A stretch of 11,667 nucleotides of DNA from DASPXY01 sp038227745. Its GTDB lineage: Bacteria > Planctomycetota > Planctomycetia > Gemmatales > Gemmataceae. The position numbers and the translations under genes were made by a program. The notes under the pieces are model-generated. The model saw only the letters and a program-made list of their open reading frames with translations, searched no databases and was not told the DNA's origin. How positions within the stretch are numbered: the stretch's first letter is position 1; each line of letters starts with the position of its first letter. Shown piece after piece: positions 5,271-11,667 of the stretch. The DNA lies in the NCBI GenBank assembly GCA_038227745.1, contig JBBRPS010000284.1:1-11667 (forward strand). Direction: 5' to 3'.

Positions 5271-8200
5271 ATGAAACGCGCCTTGATCCTGACCGCCCTG
5301 GGGCTGACCGTGCTGGCCGCCGCCCGGGAGGCCCGGCAACCGAGCGCGCACGCCCAGCGGGCCAGGCCCGCGCAGTTCACGGTGCCGTCGGGCTTCCGCG
5401 TCGAGCAGGCCGTCAAGCCGCCGGCCGACGACCCGCGCTTTTCGCTCGTCAACATGACCTTCGACGCGAAGGGCCGGCTGCTGGTGTCGCGCGAGGGCGG
5501 CCCCGTCCTGCTCTGCACTGACCCCGACAAGGACGGCGTGCTGCAGACCGTCAGGCCGTACTGCACCCAGGTCAAGAACTGCCAGGGCATGTGCTGGGTA
5601 CACGACGCCCTGCTGCTGGTCGGCAACGGCCCGCAGGGCACCGGCCTGTACCGCGTCCGCGACACCGACGGCGACGACAAAACGGACCAGGTGACGCTGC
5701 TGCACCGCTTCCGCGGCGGCATGGGCGAGCACGGGCCGCACGCGATCCTGCACGGCCCCGACGGCTGGCTGTACCTGGTGATCGGCAACCACGCCTGGGC
5801 GGACATCGGCCCGGGCGCGGCGGAGAACGGCGTCAACCCGGCGCAGCTCGCGGCCAACTCGCCGCTGACGCGCTGGCCGACCGGCGGCATGGGGCCGGAC
5901 CAGGGCAAGCCGAACACGACCGAGGACGTGCTGCTGCCGCGCCTCAATGACGCCCGCGGCCACGCCGCCAACATCCTGGCGCCCGGCGGCACCATCTGGC
6001 GGCTGGACCACGACGGCAAGAACATGAGCCTGGTGGCCGCCGGCTTCCGCAACCACTTCGACGCCGCGTTCAGCCCGCAGGGCGAGCTGTTCACCTTCGA
6101 CAGCGACATGGAATGGGACGAGAACCTGCCGTGGTACTGGGCGGTGCGCGTCTGCCACTGCCCGCCGGGCGCCGACTTCGTGTGGCGGACCGGGGCGGCG
6201 AACACGCCGGACTACTACCTCGACAGTCTGCCGCCCGTCGCCGAGACCGGCCGCGGTTCGCCCGTCGGCCTGGAGTTCTATGACCACCACGTCTACCCGC
6301 AGCGCTACCGCGGCGCGTACTTCATGGCGGACTGGTCGATCGGCGTCATCTACGCGGTCCACCTGAAGCGCGTCGGGGCGAGCTACAAGGCGAAGGTCGA
6401 GCGCTTCTGCAGCGGAGCGCCGCTGAATGTGACGGACCTGGCAGTCGGGCCGGACGGGGCGATGTACTTCGTGATGGGCGGCCGCGGCACGCAGGGCGGC
6501 GTCTACCGCATCGTCTGGACAGGCAAGCGCGACCTGCCCGACCCGCAGGCCCTTCCCGTATGGGGCCGCCTGATGAAGCCGCCGCAACCGCTGGCCGCCT
6601 GGAGCCGTGCAAAGCAGGCGGAATTGCTTGAGTCCCTGAAAGGTTTCCAGCGCAAACTGCCGACCCGAAATGACGTCCTTGCCGAGATCGTGGCGGTGGC
6701 ACGTCTTTCAGGTCCCGGGGTCCGAACGGAGGACCGCGTGCGGGCGCTCGATTATCTGGCCCGTCACGAGCCCGCGAGCCTGCGCGACACTCTGCCGGGG
6801 CTGGTGGGCGACAAGGACGCCGGCGTCCGCGCCCACGCGCTGGGGTGGCTGGGGGCACGCGGGGGCAAGGAGCATCGCCTGACCGTTCTCAAGGGCCTGG
6901 AGGATCCCGACGCCCTGGTCCGTCGCCGCGCGTGTGAGGCAGTCCTACGCCTCGGCGTCGAGCCTCCGGTGGCGAGCCTCTGGCCGTTGCTCGGCGACAA
7001 GGACCGCTTCGTCCGCCACGCGGCCCGGCTGGTGCTGGAGCGGCTGAACCCGGAGACGTGGGTCGTGCGCCTCGGCAAGGAGCCCAACGACCGGATCGCC
7101 TGGAACGCGATTATCGCCCTCTGCCATGTCAACAAAGCGGCCGCGCACGCCGAGCGGATCTTCGGCCGGCTGCGCGGCGCCCGCGGCGGCAAGGGCGAAA
7201 CCGCCCAGAAACTGCTCGACTGGGCGCGAACCGTGCAGCTCGCCTTGATCCACACGACGCAACGGCCGATCTGGGTCAAGGCCATCGCCGAGCAATGTGA
7301 GAAATTGTTCCCGCACAAGGACGGGCGCGTCAACCGCGAGCTGGCCATCCTGCTGACGGCGTTCCAGCGCGAGGGGCAGCTCCACGGTGTGCAGGCCAGG
7401 CTGATGCAGGCCCTCCACGCGAGCAAGGACGACCGGCAGCAGCAGATCCACTACTTCTACTGCCTGCGCCTGCTCAAGGACGGCTGGACGCCGGAACAGA
7501 AGGCGCGGCTGGCGGCGTGGTACGACGGCACGCGGACCTGGAGCGGCGGCCACAGCTTCACGCCGTTCCTGGAGAACATCTTCCGCGAGGCGCTGGGGAC
7601 GTACACCGCCGCCGAACGGCAGGAACTGCTGCAGGATGCCGAGAGCAGGCCGCTGGTGGCGCTCGTCCTGGCGCAGCGCCTGCAGACCGACACGCAGCCC
7701 GAGCTGCTCCACGACCTGAACAACCTGAGCGCCCGCCTGGCGAAGCAGCTGCCGGCCCATCGCGGCAAGGAACTGCGGCAGGCGGTGGAGGACGCCCTGA
7801 CGCGGACCGCCCTCAAGCACCCGGCGAAGGAGAATTTCCCCGTCCTGGTGGACGGCCTCGGCTCGAAGAACCCCGTCGTGCGCGGCGATGCGCTGGCGGC
7901 GCTGCGCCAGCTGGAGGTCAAGCCGAAGGCTGACGACCCGGTGCCGTACCGCAAGCTGCTGACGGCGGCCGCGAAGCTGAAAGGCCCTGCCCAGAAATGG
8001 GAGGCGGTGCAGTTGCTGCGGCAGTGGAGCGGGCGCAGCTTCGGCGCCGCGAAGGCCAGTGCCGGCAAGGAACTGCAGAACTGGGCACGCTGGTTCGGCC
8101 AGACGTTCGCGAAGGAGCCGCCGCTGCCCAACGTGACCGCCGAGGCGCCCGCCCCGTCGAAGTACGGTTACAAGGACCTGCTGGAATACCTGCAAGGTCC

Positions 8201-8624
8201 GGAGGGGGGCAAGGGCGATAAGGCCCGCGGCCGGCTGGTGTTCGCGAAGGCCCAGTGCAGCAAGTGCCACAAGTTCGGCAAGGACGGCGAGGGCATCGGC
8301 CCCGACCTGACGACCCTCGCGAAGCGCTTCAAGCGTGCCGACACCCTGGAGGCGATCCTCTACCCCTCGAAGGCGATCGGCGACCAGTACCGCTCGACGA
8401 CGATCGCGACGACGAACGGCCAGCAATTGACGGGCCTGGTGGCGGTGCAGGGGGACAGCGTGACGGTGCTGCTGAGCGACGCCAGCAAGGTGACGCTGAA
8501 GCGCGACGAGATCGACACGCAGGTGGCCTCGCTGATCTCGGTGATGCCGGAGCGGCTGCTCGACCCGCTGAGCCGGCGCGAGATCGCCGACCTGTTCGCG
8601 TTCCTTGAAGCGGAGCCGAACTGA
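5271..8624 (+). CDS. Secreted PVC-type dehydrogenase-like propeller / HEAT / c-type heme protein
   Basis: This 1,117-residue protein has three parts typical of large planctomycete oxidoreductase-like proteins (Piru_Ver N- and C-terminal domain class). A Sec-type signal peptide (MKRALILTALGLTVLAAA, cut near residue 29) sends it to the periplasm. A glucose/sorbosone-dehydrogenase-like propeller covers about 37-418, with repeated GPDGWLYL- and GPDGAMYF-type blades. Residues ~440-960 are helical HEAT-like repeats, for example VGDKDAGVRAHALGWLG. The C-terminal heme domain has CSKCH (996-1000) and a probable distal Met in SVMPERL (M1092), followed by the closing helix REIADLFAFL. It presumably passes electrons from a bound substrate, perhaps a sugar alcohol or polysaccharide-derived sugar, to the heme; the substrate is unknown. 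A GTG at 5250 is in frame, but ATG 5271 starts directly at the signal peptide. No DUF1501/DUF1552 or sulfatase partner is adjacent. Confidence 0.92.
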   Translation: MKRALILTALGLTVLAAAREARQPSAHAQRARPAQFTVPSGFRVEQAVKPPADDPRFSLVNMTFDAKGRLLVSREGGPVLLCTDPDKDGVLQTVRPYCTQVKNCQGMCWVHDALLLVGNGPQGTGLYRVRDTDGDDKTDQVTLLHRFRGGMGEHGPHAILHGPDGWLYLVIGNHAWADIGPGAAENGVNPAQLAANSPLTRWPTGGMGPDQGKPNTTEDVLLPRLNDARGHAANILAPGGTIWRLDHDGKNMSLVAAGFRNHFDAAFSPQGELFTFDSDMEWDENLPWYWAVRVCHCPPGADFVWRTGAANTPDYYLDSLPPVAETGRGSPVGLEFYDHHVYPQRYRGAYFMADWSIGVIYAVHLKRVGASYKAKVERFCSGAPLNVTDLAVGPDGAMYFVMGGRGTQGGVYRIVWTGKRDLPDPQALPVWGRLMKPPQPLAAWSRAKQAELLESLKGFQRKLPTRNDVLAEIVAVARLSGPGVRTEDRVRALDYLARHEPASLRDTLPGLVGDKDAGVRAHALGWLGARGGKEHRLTVLKGLEDPDALVRRRACEAVLRLGVEPPVASLWPLLGDKDRFVRHAARLVLERLNPETWVVRLGKEPNDRIAWNAIIALCHVNKAAAHAERIFGRLRGARGGKGETAQKLLDWARTVQLALIHTTQRPIWVKAIAEQCEKLFPHKDGRVNRELAILLTAFQREGQLHGVQARLMQALHASKDDRQQQIHYFYCLRLLKDGWTPEQKARLAAWYDGTRTWSGGHSFTPFLENIFREALGTYTAAERQELLQDAESRPLVALVLAQRLQTDTQPELLHDLNNLSARLAKQLPAHRGKELRQAVEDALTRTALKHPAKENFPVLVDGLGSKNPVVRGDALAALRQLEVKPKADDPVPYRKLLTAAAKLKGPAQKWEAVQLLRQWSGRSFGAAKASAGKELQNWARWFGQTFAKEPPLPNVTAEAPAPSKYGYKDLLEYLQGPEGGKGDKARGRLVFAKAQCSKCHKFGKDGEGIGPDLTTLAKRFKRADTLEAILYPSKAIGDQYRSTTIATTNGQQLTGLVAVQGDSVTVLLSDASKVTLKRDEIDTQVASLISVMPERLLDPLSRREIADLFAFLEAEPN

Positions 8625-8655
8625 TCTCGTTTAGAGCAATTTGCGGGACGGTGTT

Positions 8656-8735
8656 GCGGTTCGTGGCCGACTCGCTCCGCGAGTCGGGGAGGCGGCGTCC
8701 ACACCGACTCGCGGAGCGAGTCGGCCACGAACCGC
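8656..8735. repeat. 32-bp perfect inverted repeat with 16-base loop
   Basis: Positions 8656-8687 are the exact reverse complement of 8704-8735. Each arm itself contains a short hairpin, CCGACTCGC-GGA-GCGAGTCGG (8704-8724, and inverted at 8667-8687). The arrangement resembles paired inverted REP units (BIME). It begins 31 bases after the cytochrome gene stop, so it could protect or end that transcript. Confidence 0.9.
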
Positions 8736-8797
8736 TACATTCGGGGAGGCGGCGCCCACACCGACTCGCGGAGCGAGTCGGCCACGAACCGCTACAT
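8684..8797. repeat. 57-bp tandem duplication of the palindromic unit
   Basis: Two directly adjoining 57-base copies (8684-8740 and 8741-8797) differ at a single base (GCGTCC against GCGCCC). Each carries the hairpin CCGACTCGC-GGA-GCGAGTCGG (second copy at 8761-8781), followed by GCCACGAACCGCTACAT. With the inverted arm at 8656-8687 this makes three copies of the core. Confidence 0.9.
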
Positions 8798-8813
8798 GCG
8801 GTCGCAAACGGCC

Positions 8814-8861
8814 TTAGCCGCGAGCCTCGGGCGCGCGCGCTCGCCCGAGGCTCGCGGCTAA
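8814..8861. terminator. 20-bp perfect hairpin (terminator or mobile palindrome)
   Basis: TTAGCCGCGAGCCTCGGGCG (8814-8833), an 8-base loop, then its exact reverse complement (8842-8861). The 7-base direct repeat TCGCAAA stands outside both ends (8802-8808 and 8868-8874) and may be a target duplication, although it is short. Lying between two same-strand genes, it could end the cytochrome transcript; there is no T-run. Confidence 0.6.
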
Positions 8862-8922
8862 ACGAGTTCGCAAAGATTCCGCGTGGGGCGTGTGTGGGTG
8901 GGATGAAAACGGCAAAGCCGAC

Positions 8923-8952
8923 TTGACGCCGCCCCCCCTCTTGCCGCATTGT
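8923..8952 (+). promoter_or_regulatory. Candidate promoter of the NUDIX gene
   Basis: TTGACG (8923-8928, five of six matches) and CATTGT (8947-8952, three of six) are separated by 18 bases. The start of transcription would be about 30 bases before ATG 8988. The -35 box is good and the -10 box weak. Confidence 0.4.
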
Positions 8953-8987
8953 GCAAGGAGAGACCGCACGCCCTGGGGGAAAGCGCG

Positions 8988-9404
8988 ATGGCATCTGCCC
9001 CGGAGTTCATCCGCCAGTCGGCCGCCATCCCCGTCCGGGGCGGCGAGGTTTGCCTGGTCACGTCGAGTAACGGCAAGCGCTGGGTGATCCCCAAGGGGCT
9101 CATCGACCCGGGCCACACCGCGGGCGAGGGCGCCCTGCAAGAGGCGTGGGAGGAAGCCGGCCTGGTCGGCACCCTCAGCCGCGAGCCGGTCGGCAGTTAC
9201 CTCTACGAGAAGTGGGGCGGCACCTGCCACGTCACGGTGTTCCTGATGCAGGTGACCGAGGCCGCGGAGGACTGGCCCGAGCGCGGCATGCGCCAGCGCT
9301 GCTGGGTGAGTCCCGCCGAGGCCCTGGAGCGCCTCGAAGACCGCGGGCTGCGCGAGGTCGTTCGCGCCGCCCTGGGCTTCGATGAGAAGTTCCGCAAGCG
9401 CTAG
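8988..9404 (+). CDS. NUDIX hydrolase, DIPP-like
   Basis: This 138-residue single-domain enzyme should hydrolyse a nucleoside-diphosphate-linked or polyphosphate substrate with Mg2+. The box runs from G37 to L59: GLIDPGH, then TAGEGALQEAWEEAGL. Its three catalytic glutamates E52, E55 and E56 are present. Two outer consensus positions differ: H43 replaces Glu and Q51 replaces Arg. The Glu change is common in the subfamily that begins 'WVIPKG' and continues 'YLYEKWGGT', as here (residues 32-37 and about 71-79). Substrate is not predictable; diphosphoinositol-polyphosphate or dinucleotide-polyphosphate pyrophosphatases are the nearest type. ATG 8988 is preferred over TTG 8949 because GGGGGA precedes it at a fitting distance. 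It is convergent with the Uma2 gene, whose stop is 55 bases away. Confidence 0.9.
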   Translation: MASAPEFIRQSAAIPVRGGEVCLVTSSNGKRWVIPKGLIDPGHTAGEGALQEAWEEAGLVGTLSREPVGSYLYEKWGGTCHVTVFLMQVTEAAEDWPERGMRQRCWVSPAEALERLEDRGLREVVRAALGFDEKFRKR

Positions 9405-9459
9405 CCCCCGGCGCCCTCTCGACACGAAGGACTCCCCGGAAGGCGGCGCGGGCCTGTCC

Positions 9460-10488
9460 TCACGCGCCGCGCAGGCGCTGCAACTCCGCCTCCAGTTCTT
9501 TCAAACGCTCCGCCGCCAGGGCCGCCTGGTGCTCGGCCTGGCGCCGCGCCGCGGCCTCTTCCCGCTGGCGCTGTTCGGCGGCCTGGCGTGCCTGTTCCGC
9601 CGCCTGTCGTGCCTGTTCCGCCGCCTGTCGTGCCTGTTCCGCCGCCTGTCGTGCCTCGGCCTGTTCGCGTTCGCGCTGCTCGGCGGCCGCGCACGATTTT
9701 TCCGCAGCCTGTCGTGCCTCGGCCTCTTCCAGCCGGCCGCGCTCCGCCTCAGCGCGTGCCCGCTCCGCGGCTCCCCGCGCCCGGACCTCCGCCGCCAGCG
9801 CCTCGGAGACGGCGACATAGTCTCCCATCTCCTCCCCCGTGGCGGCGTCGTGGACCGCCACGCGGTCGGACACGACCACCAGGTGCAGCCCGAACGGCTC
9901 CAGCAGCAGCCGCCCGTGTTCGTCCAACGGGAGCAGCTCGTATCCTGCCGGGCGGTGGCGGTAGCCGAGCAGCCGCAGCGGCCCGCTCTCGCGCTCCTCG
10001 TCGATGATGACATACAGCGGCACGCCCGCGCGGTGGTAGTGTGCCACCTTCTCCACCACGTCGTTGACGCGCGTGCTCGGCGACACGACCTCAATGATGA
10101 GGACCGGCCGGGCTTGCTCCACGCGCACGTGCAGGGTGCTCCACGAGCGCCACGGCCAGGGCTCGTCGCGCTCCAGGACGATCAGGTCGGGGCAGTGGCC
10201 GCGCAGGTCGGTGCGGTCCCAGTCGATCAGGCAGTCGGACAGGCTCAAGCGCGTGGGCGTTCGCAGCAACCGCCGCTCGAAGACGTCCTGGAAGTGGCGG
10301 CGGTGGCGCTCGTGGCGGGAGTTCTCGGGAATGTGATCGTCCTCCTGGGGATGAAGGACATCGAGGAGGGTCAGCGGCACCATTTCCAGCTCTTCCGTGC
10401 CGTCGGGGCGCGGACGGCGGACGTAGCGCCAGCCGTACTGGAAGGGCTCGGGATCGACGGACGGGGCAGGGGGGACGACGGATGACAT
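9460..10488 (-). CDS. Uma2-family PD-(D/E)xK protein with coiled-coil tail
   Basis: This is a 342-residue protein of the Uma2 (DUF820) family, which has the restriction-endonuclease fold and is greatly expanded in Planctomycetes and Cyanobacteria; its cellular role is not established. The core (about 40-225) has the expected acidic and basic residues: D101 in HCPDLIVLE, E133 in LIIEVVSPST and K147 in EKVAHYHRAG, followed by the strand VPLYVIID. The tail from about 232 to the end is one long Ala/Glu/Arg/Gln coiled coil, with consecutive QARQAAE heptads encoded by an exact 21-base repeat. The tail probably makes the protein oligomerise. The ATG at 10488 has GGAGAA nine bases upstream. It lies 99 bases downstream of a small same-strand gene and may share its transcript. 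Catalytic residues are intact, so it may be an active nuclease, but this is inference from the fold. Confidence 0.9.
   Translation of the reverse strand: MSSVVPPAPSVDPEPFQYGWRYVRRPRPDGTEELEMVPLTLLDVLHPQEDDHIPENSRHERHRRHFQDVFERRLLRTPTRLSLSDCLIDWDRTDLRGHCPDLIVLERDEPWPWRSWSTLHVRVEQARPVLIIEVVSPSTRVNDVVEKVAHYHRAGVPLYVIIDEERESGPLRLLGYRHRPAGYELLPLDEHGRLLLEPFGLHLVVVSDRVAVHDAATGEEMGDYVAVSEALAAEVRARGAAERARAEAERGRLEEAEARQAAEKSCAAAEQREREQAEARQAAEQARQAAEQARQAAEQARQAAEQRQREEAAARRQAEHQAALAAERLKELEAELQRLRGA
9589..9651. repeat. Three exact 21-bp tandem repeats inside the Uma2 coiled coil
   Basis: TGCCTGTTCCGCCGCCTGTC + G is repeated at 9589-9609, 9610-9630 and 9631-9651, with degenerate copies on both sides. 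It encodes seven-residue coiled-coil heptads (QARQAAE register) on the minus strand, so copy-number change would lengthen or shorten the coil without breaking the frame. Confidence 0.9.
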
Positions 10489-10587
10489 ACTCCGTTCTCC
10501 GGCCGGGGTTCACCCGCTGCGCACGGCGACGCGCGCACGGGGTCTCATCCTCACGAGGGGCACCAGGGGACGGGGGCGGTCGCGCGG

Positions 10588-10878
10588 TCACTCCGCGGGC
10601 GTGCCGCCCTCCTTGGGGGCCGCGGCGGGAGCGGGGCCGCCGCCGTCCTGCGGCAGGTCCTTGCTGCCGACGATGGTGAGGTTCATGCCGATCTGGACCG
10701 TCACGTCACGGCCGTCGATTTCCACCGTCATCTTGTCGTTGACGTTCCAGCCGAGCGAGCCGGTCGAGAACTCCTTGACGACGCCCTTGAAATCCTTGTC
10801 GCCGATCTTCACGACGAGCGCTTTGGCATGCTGCCGGAACTGGGCGCGGGTGATGGGGCAGGATGATTTCTTCGCCAT
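10588..10878 (-). CDS. Small conserved-looking hypothetical protein (96 aa)
   Basis: The product starts MAKKSSCPITRAQF and has alternating beta-strand-like stretches (KALVVKIGDKDFKGVVKEF, TVEIDGRDVTVQIGMNLTIV). It ends in a Pro/Ala/Gly-rich tail (residues ~78-96) that is probably unstructured. It has a single cysteine, no membrane segment and no signal peptide. The start is well supported: AAGGAG lies about six bases upstream of ATG 10878. It is upstream of, and on the same strand as, the Uma2 gene, but there is no evidence that they work together. I do not recognise the family; the beta-rich core suggests a small binding or structural domain. Confidence 0.8.
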   Translation of the reverse strand: MAKKSSCPITRAQFRQHAKALVVKIGDKDFKGVVKEFSTGSLGWNVNDKMTVEIDGRDVTVQIGMNLTIVGSKDLPQDGGGPAPAAAPKEGGTPAE

Positions 10879-10936
10879 GACACTCCTTCCAGGTTACACT
10901 TGCGGGACACGCCTCGCCCGTTCCGCGGGCGGGGGC

Positions 10937-10967
10937 ATCATACCACGGGACGGCGGGGAGACGGCAA
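10937..10967 (-). promoter_or_regulatory. Weak candidate promoter of the small-protein/Uma2 pair
   Basis: On the minus strand TTGCCG (10967-10962) and TATGAT (10942-10937, five of six matches to TATAAT) are separated by 19 bases, longer than ideal. The leader to ATG 10878 would be about 50 bases. Confidence 0.3.
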
Positions 10968-11012
10968 GGGCGCTTGCCCGCGTGCCGTTTCCCCGGGTGG
11001 CCCGGCTGGGGA

Positions 11013-11018
11013 TATAAT
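11013..11018 (+). promoter_or_regulatory. Consensus -10 box upstream of the YgiQ-type gene
   Basis: A perfect TATAAT stands in very GC-rich DNA, with transcription expected near 11025 and a ~40-base leader to ATG 11066. No good -35 hexamer is seen at the proper distance (TTTCCC at 10988-10993 is 19 bases away). Confidence 0.4.
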
Positions 11019-11065
11019 AAACGAATACGTGTCGGCTTCCAGCGCCCGGACAGGATACCCCGTTC

Positions 11066-11667
11066 ATGAGCAAACCGAGCCCGGCCTTGCCAGGCGCCCC
11101 CACGGGCCGCCGCCTGCCGCTGCCGCTGTGGAACGAGCGCCACGCCGCCCCGCTGGCCCCCGTGACCGGCGCCGAGATGCGCGCCCGCGGCTGGGACTGC
11201 GTCGATGTCGTTTTCGTCACCGGCGACGCCTACGTCGATCACCCCAGCTTCGCCATGGCGCTGCTGCACCGCGTGCTCGAGCAGGCAGGCTTTCGCGTCG
11301 CGGTCCTGAGCCAGCCCGACTGGCACTCGTGTGCGCCGTGGCGGCAGTTCGGCCGGCCGCGGCTGTTCTTCGCCGTCAGCGCCGGCAACATGGACTCGCT
11401 CATCAACCACTACACCGCCAACAAGAAGGTCCGCAACGACGACGCCTACTCGCCGGGCGGCCGCATCGGCCTGCGCCCCGACCGGGCCACGCTGCCGTAC
11501 TGCCACCGCGCCCGCGAGGCCTTCCCCGGCGTCCCCGTCATCGCCGGCGGCGTCGAGGCGTCACTGCGCCGCCTGGCGCATTACGACTACTGGAGCGACA
11601 CGGTCAAGCGGTCGATCCTCCTCGACTCGAAGGCCGACCTCGTCGTCTTCGGCATGGGCGAGCAGCC
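11066..11667 (+). CDS. ygiQ: YgiQ family radical SAM protein, N-terminal part (runs off the right edge)
   Basis: The 200 codons present encode the N-terminal domain of a YgiQ (UPF0313) radical SAM protein, a widespread family of unknown reaction. Recognisable conserved stretches are WDCVDVVFVTGDAYVDHPSF (about residues 36-55), VLSQPDW (about 82-88), FFAVSAGNMDSLINHYTANK (about 104-123) and VPVIAGGVEASLRRLAHYDYW (about 160-180, quoted in part). The family is usually 600-750 residues, so the CxxxCxxC iron-sulfur cluster motif lies beyond the window and cannot be checked here. ATG 11066 fits the family start, with an extra Pro-rich leader; no strong Shine-Dalgarno site is seen. Family assignment is secure; function is not known. 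Confidence 0.93.
   Translation, partial: MSKPSPALPGAPTGRRLPLPLWNERHAAPLAPVTGAEMRARGWDCVDVVFVTGDAYVDHPSFAMALLHRVLEQAGFRVAVLSQPDWHSCAPWRQFGRPRLFFAVSAGNMDSLINHYTANKKVRNDDAYSPGGRIGLRPDRATLPYCHRAREAFPGVPVIAGGVEASLRRLAHYDYWSDTVKRSILLDSKADLVVFGMGEQ

Noticed and set aside
5160..6587. 475-codon minus-strand frame opposite the cytochrome gene start
   Set aside because: Low-complexity Arg/Val/Gln composition, no recognisable domain, and complete overlap with a secure plus-strand gene.
6945..8426. 493-codon minus-strand frame opposite the HEAT and heme region
   Set aside because: Same reasoning: antisense shadow of a strong coding region, with no family features.
8656..8797. Possible CRISPR array in the repeat cluster
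   Set aside because: Only two directly repeated units that adjoin without unique spacers, with a third copy inverted, and no cas genes; this is a REP/BIME-like arrangement.
8329..8994. Minus-strand frames with repeated WPTRSASR-like peptides over 8640-8800
   Set aside because: The peptide repeats are only the translation of the palindromic DNA units; no ribosome binding site or conserved domain.
1..11667. A novel multi-gene defence or biosynthetic system
   Set aside because: Gene strands alternate, the intact genes belong to unrelated families, and no operon-like block beyond two possible gene pairs is visible; I cannot support a new system from this window.

Overview
This GC-rich window most likely comes from a planctomycete, probably of the Gemmata/Gemmataceae group. 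The evidence is a predicted exoprotein with the N-terminal LEDRTVPS signature, a 1,117-residue dehydrogenase/HEAT/cytochrome c protein of the kind abundant in Planctomycetes, a paired ECF sigma factor and Ser/Thr kinase start of the Gemmata type, and a Uma2-family protein. Taxonomy is inferred from these families, not from a marker gene.

Layout: (1) 1-761, minus strand: remains of an ECF sigma factor / Ser-Thr kinase gene pair. The sigma gene keeps its first ~39 codons and its last ~19 codons, the latter in another frame. Its stop still overlaps the kinase start as ATGA, but the centre is gone. The kinase keeps its CxxC-type N-terminal anti-sigma-like segment but shows no kinase domain before the window edge. 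(2) 762-965: divergent intergenic region with inverted repeats. (3) 966-2171, plus: an SMP-30/gluconolactonase-like six-bladed propeller protein, followed by a perfect 16-bp hairpin. (4) 2513-4878, minus: a hybrid sensor kinase (REC-coiled coil-PAS-HisKA-HATPase-REC) and, downstream of it, a small helical protein. (5) 5271-8624, plus: a secreted planctomycete-type dehydrogenase-like propeller + HEAT + c-type heme protein. (6) 8625-8987: a dense cluster of palindromic repeats (a 32-bp perfect inverted repeat, a 57-bp tandem duplication and a 20-bp-stem hairpin). (7) 8988-9404, plus: a NUDIX hydrolase. (8) 9460-10878, minus: a Uma2-like PD-(D/E)xK protein with a repetitive coiled-coil tail, preceded by a small beta-rich protein of unknown function. 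(9) 11066 to the right edge, plus: the start of a YgiQ-type radical SAM protein.

The intact genes look like ordinary chromosomal planctomycete genes rather than one functional cluster; strands alternate and most neighbours are convergent or divergent. I see no CRISPR array, tRNA, rRNA, complete insertion sequence or recognisable defence island. The two features most worth following up are the internally deleted sigma/kinase pair at the left edge and the nested palindrome cluster at 8656-8861. Three very long antisense reading frames (opposite the sensor kinase and the cytochrome gene) are judged to be shadows caused by high GC.
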